A stretch of DNA of 64,000 nucleotides from DASTFY01 sp963829955 (GTDB lineage Bacteria > Actinomycetota > Acidimicrobiia > Acidimicrobiales > Ilumatobacteraceae). How positions within the stretch are numbered: the stretch's first letter is position 1; each line of letters starts with the position of its first letter. This document shows, in pieces, positions 1 to 8,675 of the stretch. The notes below the pieces were generated by a model. The model saw only the letters and a list, made by a program, of their open reading frames with translations. It did not search any database and was not told the DNA's origin. The stretch covers positions 13,995-77,994 of the forward strand of contig CAWHKS010000014.1 of assembly GCA_963829955.1 (NCBI GenBank), in the 5' to 3' direction. Made by a program: the position numbers and the translations under genes.

Positions 1-474
1 AGCGGCATCATCCAGTCCCTGTTCGACGGCCTGACGACGGCCGAGCAGTCGCGGGGCCTGCGCACCGCCATCCCCGAGGACACCGAGTTGCTGGGCTCCC
101 GCGTCCTGCCCGACGGCACGGCCCGCATCGACGTGAGCGACGACATCTTCGCCGCCACCGACGACGCCACGATCGAGGCGGTGGCCCAGATCGTGTTCAC
201 GGCGACTGGCTCCCTCGGAGCGTCCCGAGTGGAGTTGCTCGTCGACGGTGAGCGCCGGGCCTGGCCCCGAGGCGACGGTTCGCCGGAGGAGGGGTCGCTG
301 ACGAAATTCATGTATCCGGCCCTCAACCCGTCCAGCCGGCCCGACTACCCGCCGCTGATCGAGGACGCCGGACCGGTGGCCACCACGACGACAACGACCA
401 CGACGACCATCGCCGCGAGCACTACGTCCGTCGCCGCGAGAACCACCACGAGCACGACGGCGCCCGCGGGCTGA
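1..474 (+). CDS. GerMN-domain protein, 5' end cut by window edge
   Basis: The reading frame is open from base 1, so the start lies outside the window; 157 residues are visible. The first ~110 residues fit a GerMN (sporulation/spore germination, LpqB-like) domain: an early segment containing GLRTAIPEDTELLG, then the IDVS strand, a helix with AQIVFTATG, and the V-LLVDGE strand near residue 80. In actinobacteria such domains usually sit in cell-surface lipoproteins. The last ~35 residues are almost only Thr, Ala and Ser, from repeated ACN codons at about 379-465, which looks like a disordered tail. A lipobox cannot be judged because the N-terminus is missing. It converges with the phosphofructokinase gene, the two stops being adjacent. 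The domain call is fairly secure; the role is unknown. Confidence 0.7.
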   Translation, partial: SGIIQSLFDGLTTAEQSRGLRTAIPEDTELLGSRVLPDGTARIDVSDDIFAATDDATIEAVAQIVFTATGSLGASRVELLVDGERRAWPRGDGSPEEGSLTKFMYPALNPSSRPDYPPLIEDAGPVATTTTTTTTTIAASTTSVAARTTTSTTAPAG

Positions 475-1518
475 CTAGCCGAAGAAGATGGCCGCCACGT
501 CCTCGTACATGCTGAGGTCGAGGGTGCGGGTTCGACCGAGCGCCAGGCGCAGGGGCGCCCGCTCGATGCGGCTCTCGCGGTAGACGACCATCTCGCCCCA
601 CGCCTTGTCGTGTACGGCGTCGATGGCGGCGAGCCCGTACCGGGTGGAGAGCACGCGGTCGTACGCGTTCGGCGTGCCTCCGCGCTGCACGTGGCCCAGC
701 TCGACCACGCGGGTGTCGAACCCGGTCCGCTCCTCGATGGCGGGGGCGATCAAGTGCGCGATGCCCGCCAGCTTGCGGTGCCCGAACTGGTCGAGGGGGC
801 GGGGCGGAAAGACGAGCGTGCTCTCGGCCGGCTCGGCGCCCTCCGACACGACGACGATCGACGCGTACCGACCGCGGCGGTGGCGGCGCCGCAGCAGCTC
901 GCACACCTCGTCGATGTCGAAGGGCAGTTCGGGCACGAGGATGACGGTGGCCCCGCCGGCGATGCCTGCGTAGGTGGCGATCCAGCCCGCGTGCCGCCCC
1001 ATCACCTCGACGAGCAGCACCCGGTCGTGGGACTCGGCGGTGGTGTGCAGCCGGTCGATGGCGTCGGTGGCGATCTGGACCGCGGTGTGGAAGCCGAACG
1101 TCACGTCGGTGCCGAGGATGTCGTTGTCGATCGTCTTCGGCACGCCGACCACGGGCAGGTCGACCAGGTCGTGGAGCCGGCAGGCAACGGTGAGGCTCCC
1201 GTTGCCACCGATGACGATCAGGCCGTCGAGGGCCATCTCCTGGAAGATCTCGCGCACCCGCTCGGGCCCGTCCGGGTAGTCGAAAGGGCTCCCCCGCTTC
1301 GTGCCCAGCAGGGTGCCGCCGCGGGGCAGCATCCCCCGCAGGGAGCGGATGTCGAGGGGCATGGTCCGGTGCTCCAGCACCCCGTCCCAGGCGTCCAGGA
1401 AGCCGATGATCTCATCCCCGTAGACGGTCTCACCCTTGCGCACGATGGCGCGGATCACGGCGTTGAGACCGGGGCAGTCACCCCCACCCGTCAACACGCC
1501 CACACGCACGACCGACAC
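475..1518 (-). CDS. pfkA: 6-phosphofructokinase, PfkA family
   Basis: Phosphorylates fructose 6-phosphate in glycolysis. 347 residues, normal for short bacterial PFKs. The N-terminal TGGGDCPGLNA loop (residues 10-20) binds nucleotide, PKTIDND (127-133) carries the catalytic Asp, and MGRHAGW (173-179) is the usual substrate-side motif. The phosphate-donor loop reads GGNGS at 104-108: the Gly corresponding to E. coli Gly104 predicts ATP rather than pyrophosphate use, while Lys128 (E. coli position 124) is typical of the actinobacterial/PPi-related clade. The residue before that Gly is Asn106 (codon AAC), where E. coli has the Mg-binding Asp103; this is unusual. The start ATG is the only early one in frame. 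The gene stands alone between a convergent neighbour and a divergent one. Confidence 0.93.
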   Translation of the reverse strand: MSVVRVGVLTGGGDCPGLNAVIRAIVRKGETVYGDEIIGFLDAWDGVLEHRTMPLDIRSLRGMLPRGGTLLGTKRGSPFDYPDGPERVREIFQEMALDGLIVIGGNGSLTVACRLHDLVDLPVVGVPKTIDNDILGTDVTFGFHTAVQIATDAIDRLHTTAESHDRVLLVEVMGRHAGWIATYAGIAGGATVILVPELPFDIDEVCELLRRRHRRGRYASIVVVSEGAEPAESTLVFPPRPLDQFGHRKLAGIAHLIAPAIEERTGFDTRVVELGHVQRGGTPNAYDRVLSTRYGLAAIDAVHDKAWGEMVVYRESRIERAPLRLALGRTRTLDLSMYEDVAAIFFG

Positions 1519-1622
1519 GGTAGAGGCTGCCCGCGGCCCGGCACCGCCTCGACACGGCGCGGACGCCGCGATCCCGAGCGCGACGGCCGGCCCGTCGCGA
1601 CGGCCTGCTACAAAGCAGGGCC

Positions 1623-2066
1623 GTGGCGTGGGATCGCAACCGACCTGTCCCGTGGAAGCGGCTCTTCACGTTCGTCGGGATCTACAGCCTCATCGTCTTC
1701 GGGCTGTTCGCCATCCTGCAGCCGGACAAGATGCTCCAGTCCTTCCCCGGCCTGGCGTTCGGCGCCACGGTCGCGGTGGCCGTCATGGCCATCCTGTCCA
1801 AGTTCGGCTGGCAGCCCACGATGCTGAAGTCCAAGGACCAGATCGCGGCCGATCGTGCCGCCCGAGAGGAGTCCCGGGCGGCCGCCAAGGCGCAGAAGGC
1901 GACCAAGGGGTCCAGCAAGGGCAGCAAGGCGGGCGCGGGTGACACGGCCGGCGGGGACGAGCTGCCGACCGTCAGCGCACCTCGCGCCAAGCCGGCACCC
2001 ACTCGGCGGACCAGCACCGGGCCGACCAACTACCCACGGCGGACCCGGGACACCCGGAAGCGCTGA
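1623..2066 (+). CDS. Small two-helix membrane protein with charged tail
   Basis: 147 residues from a GTG start. Two hydrophobic stretches (about residues 13-33 and 41-60) look like a membrane hairpin. They are followed by ~85 residues rich in Lys, Ala, Arg, Ser and Thr that should be soluble and basic, possibly contacting RNA, DNA or acidic lipid. No family is recognised. The stop codon is two bases before the GTG of glycerol kinase, so the two are probably co-transcribed, but nothing in the sequence ties this protein to glycerol metabolism. Confidence 0.7.
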   Translation: MAWDRNRPVPWKRLFTFVGIYSLIVFGLFAILQPDKMLQSFPGLAFGATVAVAVMAILSKFGWQPTMLKSKDQIAADRAAREESRAAAKAQKATKGSSKGSKAGAGDTAGGDELPTVSAPRAKPAPTRRTSTGPTNYPRRTRDTRKR

Positions 2067-2068
2067 GC

Positions 2069-3559
2069 GTGACCGTCGTCCTCGCGCTCGACGGCGGCAC
2101 GACCGGCGTCCGCACCCTGGCCGTGTTCCCCGACGGGCGGCCGTCCATCGCCTCCTACCGGGAGTTCACCCAGCACTTCCCCCAGCCGGGGCTGGTCGAG
2201 CACGACGCCACCGAGATCTGGGAGGCGATGAGGGCCACGCTGCTCGACGTCGTGTCGCGCCTCGACGAGCCGGTGGCGGCCATCGGCATCACCAACCAGC
2301 GCGAGACCGTTGTCGCCTGGAACCGAACCACGGGGCAGCCGTACCGCAACGCGATCGTCTGGCAGGACCGGCGGACGGCGGCGCGGTGCGCCGAGCTCGA
2401 GGCCGCCGGCCACCTCCCGCTGGTCCGGGAGCGCACCGGGCTGGTGCTGGACCCGTACTTCAGCGGCACCAAGGCCGAGTGGCTGCTGACGCCGGAGGAC
2501 CAGGGCGGCGGGGATGTGCCCGTCGGTCCGGACCTGATCATCGGCACCGTCGACACCTGGCTCCTCTGGAACCTCACGGGCGGCGAGGTCCTCGCCACCG
2601 ACCCGTCCAACGCCAGCCGGACACTGCTCTACGACATCCGCGAGCACACCTGGAGCGAGGAGCTGTGCGCGCTGCTCGGAGTGCCCATGGAGGCCCTGCC
2701 CGACGTGCGGCCCTCCAGCGGACGGTTCGGGCTGACGTCGGAGCGTTGCGGGGTGCCAGCGGGCATCCCGGTCTCCGGCATCGCCGGCGACCAGCAGGCG
2801 GCCCTCTTCGGCCACGGCTGCTTCGCGCCCGGGGCCACCAAGAACACCTACGGGACGGGCAGCTTCGTGCTCATGAACATCGGCGACAAGTGCCCGCGGC
2901 CGACGGAGGGGCTGCTGACCACGGTGGCCTGGACCCTGGCCGACGGCACGACCACCTACGCCTTGGAAGGCGCCATCTTCGTGACCGGCGCCGCCGTCCA
3001 GTGGTTGCGGGACGGCCTCGGCTTGATCACGGACGCGGCTGAGATCGGCCCGCTGGCGGCCACGGTCCCCGACACCGGCGGGGTGTTCCTGGTGCCCGCC
3101 TTCGCCGGCCTGGGCAGCCCGTGGTGGGATCCGTACGCACGAGGGACCGTCACCGGAATCACCCGCGGAACGACCCGCGCCCATCTCGCCCGCGCCGCGG
3201 TGGAGGCGATGGCGTACCAGACCCGCGATGTGGTGGAGGCGATGTCACGCGCCGCCGGCCGCGACGTGCAGGATCTCCGCGTGGATGGCGGCGCGGCAGC
3301 GATGGACCTGTTGTTGCAGATGCAAGCAGACCAGCTGGACGTGACGGTGCGGCGCCCGGTCGACCAGGAGACGACGGCGCTCGGCGCCGCCTACCTGGCC
3401 GGACTGGCCGAAGGCGTGTGGGACTCGTTGGACGACGTGGCGGCCGCGTGGCAGCAGGAGGCCGAGTTCGTCCCCACCGGCGACCGGGAGGCCGCGGACG
3501 CCTCCCATCAGGCCTGGCTCCGCGCCGTCGAGCGCTCACGGAGCTGGGCCGAGGCCTAG
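2069..3559 (+). CDS. glpK: Glycerol kinase
   Basis: ATP-dependent phosphorylation of glycerol to sn-glycerol 3-phosphate, in the cytosol. 496 residues, the usual size. FGGY-kinase features are in order: the N-terminal phosphate loop LDGGTTGVRT (7-16), ITNQRET with the glycerol-binding Arg-Glu pair (E. coli R83/E84), AGDQQAALFG with the catalytic Asp, TKNTYGTGSF near residue 257, and the C-terminal adenosine loop DGGAAAMDLLLQ near 405. The GTG start two bases after the previous stop implies translational coupling. No glpF or glpD is visible in the window. Confidence 0.95.
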   Translation: MTVVLALDGGTTGVRTLAVFPDGRPSIASYREFTQHFPQPGLVEHDATEIWEAMRATLLDVVSRLDEPVAAIGITNQRETVVAWNRTTGQPYRNAIVWQDRRTAARCAELEAAGHLPLVRERTGLVLDPYFSGTKAEWLLTPEDQGGGDVPVGPDLIIGTVDTWLLWNLTGGEVLATDPSNASRTLLYDIREHTWSEELCALLGVPMEALPDVRPSSGRFGLTSERCGVPAGIPVSGIAGDQQAALFGHGCFAPGATKNTYGTGSFVLMNIGDKCPRPTEGLLTTVAWTLADGTTTYALEGAIFVTGAAVQWLRDGLGLITDAAEIGPLAATVPDTGGVFLVPAFAGLGSPWWDPYARGTVTGITRGTTRAHLARAAVEAMAYQTRDVVEAMSRAAGRDVQDLRVDGGAAAMDLLLQMQADQLDVTVRRPVDQETTALGAAYLAGLAEGVWDSLDDVAAAWQQEAEFVPTGDREAADASHQAWLRAVERSRSWAEA

Positions 3560-3575
3560 GAGGCCTAGCTGTCCC

Positions 3576-4244
3576 TCAGGCGGGAGCGGCCCGCCAGCCC
3601 GGGCGACGGGCGCCGTCGATGGCGGTGTTGATGGCGGCGTTGATGCGCACCAGCGCGGCGAGCTGCCGTCGCTCCCGGGCCCGGAGCGGCCGGCCCGTGC
3701 GGCCGACGGCCAGGTAGCGGTCCTCGCCGAGCTCGGTCCACGCCACGTCCTCGGCGCCGTGATCGGCCTGATCGGCCAGGTGCCGGCTGCCCTCCACGAA
3801 GGCAAGAACCCAGCTCGCCGGCGGAGCCGGGCCGGTGGCGATGACCACTGCCGACCCCGGCCGATCGACGACCGAGAGCCACGTCAGCTCGAACACCCGC
3901 TGCAGCTCGGCGCTCAGCAGATCGAGGCGGGCCCCCTCGTCGTCGACCGCGGCCAGACCGGCCGCGGCCTCGAGCAGGGCGAGCTGCGGGTCATGGTCGC
4001 CTCCGTCGACCGCCTGGACCCACTCCACGTCGACGCCCTCGACCTGCGTCACTTCACGGACCAGCAGATCGACCAGGTCGTCCGACGGGAGCGACACCAC
4101 CAGGTCGTCGACCGCCCGCCCGCCGCCCCGTTCGAGGATCTCGATCCCGACCACGTCCGCGTGCACCGAGCCGATGCGGCTGGCCACCTGCCCCAGCGCG
4201 CCTGGTCGGTCGGGCAACCAGAGGCGCAGCACGTAACGGGGCAC
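3576..4244 (-). CDS. ACT-domain regulatory-type protein
   Basis: 222 residues. The first ~70 fold like an ACT domain: a YVLRLWLPDRPGALGQVA strand-turn-helix, the RPGAL ligand-binding turn, then an IEILERG strand. Such domains bind amino acids. The remainder, from about residue 85, is not recognised; it may be a second alpha/beta sensory module (WLSVVDRPGSAVVIATG and AWTELGEDRYLAVGRTG look like strands). It ends 17 bases from the convergent glpK stop and sits just downstream of an aminotransferase on the same strand. An amino-acid-sensing role is inferred from the ACT fold only. Confidence 0.65.
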   Translation of the reverse strand: MPRYVLRLWLPDRPGALGQVASRIGSVHADVVGIEILERGGGRAVDDLVVSLPSDDLVDLLVREVTQVEGVDVEWVQAVDGGDHDPQLALLEAAAGLAAVDDEGARLDLLSAELQRVFELTWLSVVDRPGSAVVIATGPAPPASWVLAFVEGSRHLADQADHGAEDVAWTELGEDRYLAVGRTGRPLRARERRQLAALVRINAAINTAIDGARRPGWRAAPA

Positions 4245-4313
4245 GGGGACGACGGTACCGACCGTGTCCTCGCCGGACGTGTCGGCGCCGTTTCGACTCG
4301 GTGAACCGTCCCG

Positions 4314-5516
4314 CTACAGCTTGACCAGCCCGCGGCGCAGGTTGCGGAGACCCTGGGCGATGCGCTGCTCGTTCTCGATGAGGGCGAAGCGGACGAACCC
4401 CTCGCCGCCCGGCCCGAACCCGGCCCCCGGGGACAGCGCCACCTCGCAGTCGCGCACGACCATCGAGCAGAACTCGACGGAATTCATCTCGGAGTACGGC
4501 TCCGGGATCGGGGCCCAGACGAACATCGTCCCCTTCGGCTTGGGGATGTCCCACCCCAACCGCGCCAAGCCGTCGAGCAGGGCGTCCCGGCGAGCCTGGT
4601 AGGTGGCGCAGACCTCCTTCGGGTAGTCCGGCGCCTCGTTCATCGTGACGGTCGCCGCGATCTGGATGGGCTGGAACGCGCCGTAGTCCAGGTAGCTCTT
4701 GAGCTTCACCAGCGCCTGCACCACCTCGGCGTTGCCGACCATGTAGGCGCAACGCCAGCCGGCCATCGAGAAGCTCTTCGTCATCGAGTAGAGCTCGACG
4801 GCGCACTCCTTGGCCCCGTCGGCCTGCAGGATGGACGGCGGGTCGTACCCGTCGAAGCCGATGTCCGCGTACGCGAAGTCGTGCACCACGACCATCTCCC
4901 GCTCACGGCAGAAGTCGACCACCCGCTGCATGAACTCGGCGTCGACGCACGACCCGGTCGGGTTGTGCGGGAAGGAGATCACGAGGACGCGGGGCTTCGG
5001 CCAGCCGACCTCCCACGCCGTCTCCAGGTTGGCGAAGAAGTCGCCGGCGTGGTCCTGCTGCACCCGGGCGTCGGACAGGCTCCGCATGGGCACCTGCCGC
5101 AGGTCGGCGCCGGCGAACAGTGGGCCGTAGATGTGGATCGGGTAGCTGGGGCTGGGGACGATGGCCGCGTCGCCGTTCTGCAGCAGCACCCACATCAGGT
5201 GGCTGAAACCCTCCTTGGAGCCGATGGTGTTGGTGATCTCGAGCTCGGCGTCGAGCTCGACGCCCCACCGGCGCTGGTAGAGCGCGGCGACGGCCTCACG
5301 GAGCTTGGGCAGGCCGCGCGACATCGAGTAGCGGTGGTTGCGACTGATGTGCGCGGCCTCCGCCAGTTTCTCCACCGCGATGGCCGGCGAGGGGATGTCC
5401 GGGTTCCCGAAGCCGAGATCGATGACGTCCACACCGGCCCGCCGGGCCTCCACCTTCAGGTTGTTGATGATGGTGAAGACGTACGGCGGGAGGTTGGTGA
5501 TCCGGCGGAACTCCAT
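4314..5516 (-). CDS. Class I/II PLP aminotransferase, AlaC-like
   Basis: 400 residues from the ATG at 5516; the frame stays open further upstream, but that extension runs into the pyrophosphatase gene and does not look like protein. Fold-type I aminotransferase: IDLGFGNPDIPSP near the N-terminus, HRYSMSRGLPKLREA (aromatic-Gly-Leu substrate loop), SFPHNPTG, and the PLP Schiff-base lysine in SMTKSFSMAGWR near residue 247. These patterns are closest to the AlaC / LL-diaminopimelate aminotransferase-like group, so glutamate-pyruvate transamination is likely, but substrate cannot be fixed by eye. It is transcribed divergently from ppa across 52 bases. Confidence 0.85.
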   Translation of the reverse strand: MEFRRITNLPPYVFTIINNLKVEARRAGVDVIDLGFGNPDIPSPAIAVEKLAEAAHISRNHRYSMSRGLPKLREAVAALYQRRWGVELDAELEITNTIGSKEGFSHLMWVLLQNGDAAIVPSPSYPIHIYGPLFAGADLRQVPMRSLSDARVQQDHAGDFFANLETAWEVGWPKPRVLVISFPHNPTGSCVDAEFMQRVVDFCREREMVVVHDFAYADIGFDGYDPPSILQADGAKECAVELYSMTKSFSMAGWRCAYMVGNAEVVQALVKLKSYLDYGAFQPIQIAATVTMNEAPDYPKEVCATYQARRDALLDGLARLGWDIPKPKGTMFVWAPIPEPYSEMNSVEFCSMVVRDCEVALSPGAGFGPGGEGFVRFALIENEQRIAQGLRNLRRGLVKL

Positions 5517-5568
5517 GGCCAGCGAGCGTACTGCCACCCTGGTCTCCGGCTTCGGGCACAATGCACGG

Positions 5569-6075
5569 ATGGCCAAAAAGCCCCGCGACGGCTGCATCTT
5601 CGTCGTCATCGAGATTCCCCGTGGCAGCCGCAACAAGTACGAGATCGACCACGACACCGGGCACATCTTCCTGGACCGCCGGCTGTTCACCGCCACGACC
5701 TATCCCGCGGACTACGGGTTCATCCCCGACACGCTGGGCGGGGATGGCGATCCGCTCGATGCGCTCGTGCTCCTGGAGGACCCGACGTACCCGGGCGTCT
5801 GGGTCGAGGCCAAGCCCGTCGGGCTGCTGTGGATGCAGGACGAGGCGGGCGAAGACGCCAAGGTCATCTGCGTCCCGCCCACCGATCCCCGCTGGCGGGG
5901 GGTGGAGGACCTTCGGGACCTGCCCGAGGAGCTGCTCGAGGAGATCAAGCACTTCTTCGACGTGTACAAGGCCCTCGAGCCGGGCAAGGCCAGCCACACG
6001 GCAGGTTTCGAGAACCGCAAGGGGACCTGGCAGGAGATCGAGCGCAGCCGCGCCCGCTACCTCGAGACCTCCTGA
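5569..6075 (+). CDS. ppa: Inorganic pyrophosphatase (family I)
   Basis: Hydrolyses pyrophosphate to two phosphates, pulling biosynthetic reactions forward. 168 residues from the ATG at 5569; the frame is open further upstream but there it is antisense to the aminotransferase. Family I signature D-G-D-P-L-D at residues 59-64 provides the metal-binding aspartates; EIPRGSRNKYE (15-25) and YPADYGFIP (45-53) are the other canonical blocks. Complete, with no odd residues seen. Followed by a large hairpin before the convergent glucokinase gene. Confidence 0.96.
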   Translation: MAKKPRDGCIFVVIEIPRGSRNKYEIDHDTGHIFLDRRLFTATTYPADYGFIPDTLGGDGDPLDALVLLEDPTYPGVWVEAKPVGLLWMQDEAGEDAKVICVPPTDPRWRGVEDLRDLPEELLEEIKHFFDVYKALEPGKASHTAGFENRKGTWQEIERSRARYLETS

Positions 6076-6110
6076 CCCTGTGCCTCCGGAGCGACACTCG
6101 GTCCGGACTT

Positions 6111-6185
6111 GTCACTTTCCTCGCACAAATCGCGCCGGGCGACCGCTGCGGGGCCCGACGGCGCGATTTGTGCGTCGGAGGTGAC
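6111..6185. terminator. Long hairpin between convergent ppa and glk
   Basis: Arms 6111-6136 and 6160-6185 pair at 22 of 26 positions. The inner 15 bases (6122-6136 with 6160-6174, CGCACAAATCGCGCC) are perfect. The loop is 23 bases. It lies between two converging genes, 35 bases after the ppa stop and 30 before the glk stop, so a bidirectional terminator is the simplest reading. There is no T-run. The outer ends are GTCAC and GTGAC, like the palindromes near 54 kb. Confidence 0.6.
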
Positions 6186-6214
6186 CGCGGGGCGGTTCCC
6201 GGGCTGATGTCGGG

Positions 6215-7150
6215 CTATGAGCGGATGGAGCTCGGGAGCAGGGCGGCGCCGACCGCGCCGGCGCGCTCCCCCAGGCGGGCGATCTCCAGCCGGGGGTGCG
6301 GCCGGTACGAGGGCGCGTAGAGGAGCTGGGCCAGCCAGTGGCGGATGGGCTCGACGATGAGGTCCCGCAGCTCCACGAGGCCGCCACCGAGGACGAACAG
6401 CTCCGGATCCAGCAGGTTGGTGAGGTTGACCAAGCCGATGCCCACCCAGCGGCCGAACATGTCGAGGATGGCGAGCGCCGGCTCGTCGCCCCCCCGGGCG
6501 GCCGCGGTGACATGCTCGCCCGTGACGGCGGCCGGATCACCACCGGCCAGGGCCAGCACGGCCGGGAGCCGGCCCTCGGCCGCGGCGACCCGTCCGAAGT
6601 GCGCCAACGCCGACCCCGAGGCGAAGCGCTCCCAGCACCCCCGGCGACCGCACGGGCAGTCCGGCCCTTCCAGGTCCACGACCATGTGGCCCATCTCGCC
6701 GACGAAGCCGTTGCTGCCCCGCTGGATGACCCCGCCGGCCAGCACGCCGCCGCCGATGCCGGTGCCCAGCGTGACCAGCACGGCGTCCCGGGCGCCCTGC
6801 GCCACTCCGACGGTCGTCTCCGCCAGCAGGGCGCAAGTGGCGTCGTTGTCGATAACGACCTCGAGGTCACCGACGCGCTCGAGCAGGAGGTCGCGCAGCG
6901 GGAGATCGCCGACGGAGGCGATGTGCGGCGCGGCCCGCAACATCCCCTCGCGGGTCACCAGTCCCGGCACACCGACCCCGATGGACTCGGCCGGGCCGAG
7001 CAGCTCCGAGAGCTCGCACAGCCGGGACACCAACTCGTCGGTCTCCTTCGGCGTGGGGCGGCGTTCCTCGGCGATCACCTCGCCCTCGTCGTCCAGGACC
7101 ACCCCGAGGCACTTGGTGCCGCCGACGTCGATGCCGATCCGCCGGCTCAC
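6215..7150 (-). CDS. glk: ROK-family glucokinase
   Basis: Phosphorylates glucose (ATP or possibly polyphosphate) in the cytosol. 311 residues. ROK features: phosphate loop DVGGTK (8-13), catalytic DNDA (101-104), GTGIGGG (129-135), and EMGH plus CPCGRRGC (His155, Cys165, Cys167, Cys172), the zinc site defining ROK proteins. No N-terminal DNA-binding domain, so a kinase rather than a repressor. Its GTG start overlaps the upstream stop in a GTGA arrangement, making it the last gene of the minus-strand run from 11.9 kb. Confidence 0.9.
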   Translation of the reverse strand: MSRRIGIDVGGTKCLGVVLDDEGEVIAEERRPTPKETDELVSRLCELSELLGPAESIGVGVPGLVTREGMLRAAPHIASVGDLPLRDLLLERVGDLEVVIDNDATCALLAETTVGVAQGARDAVLVTLGTGIGGGVLAGGVIQRGSNGFVGEMGHMVVDLEGPDCPCGRRGCWERFASGSALAHFGRVAAAEGRLPAVLALAGGDPAAVTGEHVTAAARGGDEPALAILDMFGRWVGIGLVNLTNLLDPELFVLGGGLVELRDLIVEPIRHWLAQLLYAPSYRPHPRLEIARLGERAGAVGAALLPSSIRS

Positions 7151-7458
7151 GACACCTCGATGCGCTCGAGACCGTCGTTCACGGTGGCGTCGGAGGTGCC
7201 GGCGGTGCCGGCCGCGCCGTCGAGGGCGGCCGCTCGGGGCCGCATCCCCTCGGCCAGGCGGCTGAAGCCAGCGACCACCTCGGCCAGCTTGTCGGCGGTG
7301 GCGGGATCCTCGAGCGCGCGCTCCACGGCGTCGAGCACCTGCCGGCCCACCTCGACGGCGGCGCGGGCCACGGCACGGACGGCCTCCACGGTCTCGTCGA
7401 GGGGCGTCGAGCCGGTGCCGTCGGCCGCGGCGTCGTCGACGACCTCGTCCCGTGCCAT
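7147..7458 (-). CDS. Small helical protein of unknown function
   Basis: 103 residues, acidic at both ends. The middle (about 20-70) alternates hydrophobic and charged residues and should form two amphipathic helices (VEAVRAVARAAVEVGRQVLD and KLAEVVAGFSRLAEG). No family recognised, no signal peptide, no membrane segment. Its TGA overlaps the GTG start of glk, and it starts 10 bases after the ArsA-type ATPase stop, so it belongs to the same transcript. A partner-binding protein would fit, but this is a guess. Confidence 0.6.
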   Translation of the reverse strand: MARDEVVDDAAADGTGSTPLDETVEAVRAVARAAVEVGRQVLDAVERALEDPATADKLAEVVAGFSRLAEGMRPRAAALDGAAGTAGTSDATVNDGLERIEVS

Positions 7459-7468
7459 CCGGACGACG

Positions 7469-8659
7469 CTAGCGGTGCTGGACGACCCGGCCGGCGAAGC
7501 CCACCACGAGCCGCCCGTCGCGCACGGTGGCCTTGGTCACCGGGCGGCTGACCAGCGAATCGGGCAGCAGCAGCGCCCGCCGGTACGTACCCACGGTGAC
7601 GATGAGCTCGTCGCCGCGGCGGACGAGGTCGACCTCATCCCGGCCGGCGAAGCGGAGATCGATCGAGAGCTGCCAGTCGTCGCCGTCCCGCTCGAGCGCG
7701 AACGGAGGGACCGCGCCCAGGTCCCGTGAAGGGTCGCCGCGCCCGTAGAGGCGACCAGCGAACGCCTTCAGCTTCTTGGGGCCGACCGGCTCCTCCGGGG
7801 CGAGCGGGCTCACCAGCACCGGCGCAGGGGCGAAGCCCTCGCGGATGGCGGCCAGCTGCACCTGTTGCGCGGTGCGCCAGTGGTCGAACCACGGATCGGT
7901 GACGTCGTCGGGCAGGAGCCGGTTGACGATGACGGCATCGACCGCGAAGCCGAACAGGCCCAGGTACGTGGCCGTGCGGCGGGCCTCGGCCACGACGACC
8001 TGCTCGGGGTTGGTGACGAGGCGCACGGTCGAGCGGTCGATGTCCGACAGGAGCTCACGCACGCCGGTCAGCCGGTCGTAGAGCCGCTCGAGGGCGTCGA
8101 ACTGCGCCTGGCCGGCGATCGGGAGCGCGGTGAGCTGGCGCACGGTGGGCCCGACCAGGCCGGCGACCTGCCGGCTCACCGGGAACAGGCGTCGCATCCA
8201 CCACCCGAGCACGTCAGGGAGTGAGAGCAGCCGCAGCGTCTCCGCCGTCGGCGCGCAGTCCACGACGACGACGTCGTACTGCCCCGAGTTGCACAGTTCG
8301 GTGAGGGCCGTGAGCGCCAGGACCTCCTCGAGGCCGGGGAGCACCATGAGCTCCTCCGCGGCGAGCTGCTCGACTCCCGCCCAGGTCAGCACCTCGCCGA
8401 CGTAGCTCCGCAGCTCGCCCCAGTGCTCCTCGAGGCGGCGGCGGGCGTCGATCTGCATGGCCTCGAGGTTGCGGCCGGCATCGGTGGGCAGATGGCCGGC
8501 TGGGCGGTCGAGCGCGTCGGCCAGGGAGTGCGCCGGGTCGGTGGAGACGACCAGCGTCCGGTGACCCTTGGCCGCGCTGGCGATGGCCGTGGCCGCGGCC
8601 ACGGTCGTCTTGCCGACGCCGCCCTTGCCAGTGACGACGATCAGGCGGGTGGCAGCCAA
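7469..8659 (-). CDS. ArsA/Get3-family ATPase with HSP20-like C-terminus
   Basis: 396 residues. The deviant Walker A GKGGVGKTT (11-19), STDPAHSL switch region and VVVDCAPTAETLR Walker-B-like segment place it in the ArsA/Get3 ATPase family. The last ~75 residues (DDWQLSIDLRFAGR onward) form a beta-rich ArsA-HSP20-type domain known from actinobacterial members. There are no arsenic genes nearby and the neighbours match a mycobacterial cluster (ArsA-like, SRPBCC, PimB), so a role in membrane protein or lipid handling is more likely than arsenite export. Function is inferred. Confidence 0.85.
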   Translation of the reverse strand: MAATRLIVVTGKGGVGKTTVAAATAIASAAKGHRTLVVSTDPAHSLADALDRPAGHLPTDAGRNLEAMQIDARRRLEEHWGELRSYVGEVLTWAGVEQLAAEELMVLPGLEEVLALTALTELCNSGQYDVVVVDCAPTAETLRLLSLPDVLGWWMRRLFPVSRQVAGLVGPTVRQLTALPIAGQAQFDALERLYDRLTGVRELLSDIDRSTVRLVTNPEQVVVAEARRTATYLGLFGFAVDAVIVNRLLPDDVTDPWFDHWRTAQQVQLAAIREGFAPAPVLVSPLAPEEPVGPKKLKAFAGRLYGRGDPSRDLGAVPPFALERDGDDWQLSIDLRFAGRDEVDLVRRGDELIVTVGTYRRALLLPDSLVSRPVTKATVRDGRLVVGFAGRVVQHR

Positions 8660-8675
8660 CGGCTCCGCCCCCCGG

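Noticed and set aside
361..470. Thr-rich ACN repeat that looks like a DNA repeat array.
   Set aside because: It is the Thr-rich tail of the GerMN protein, without regular spacers, so not a CRISPR.
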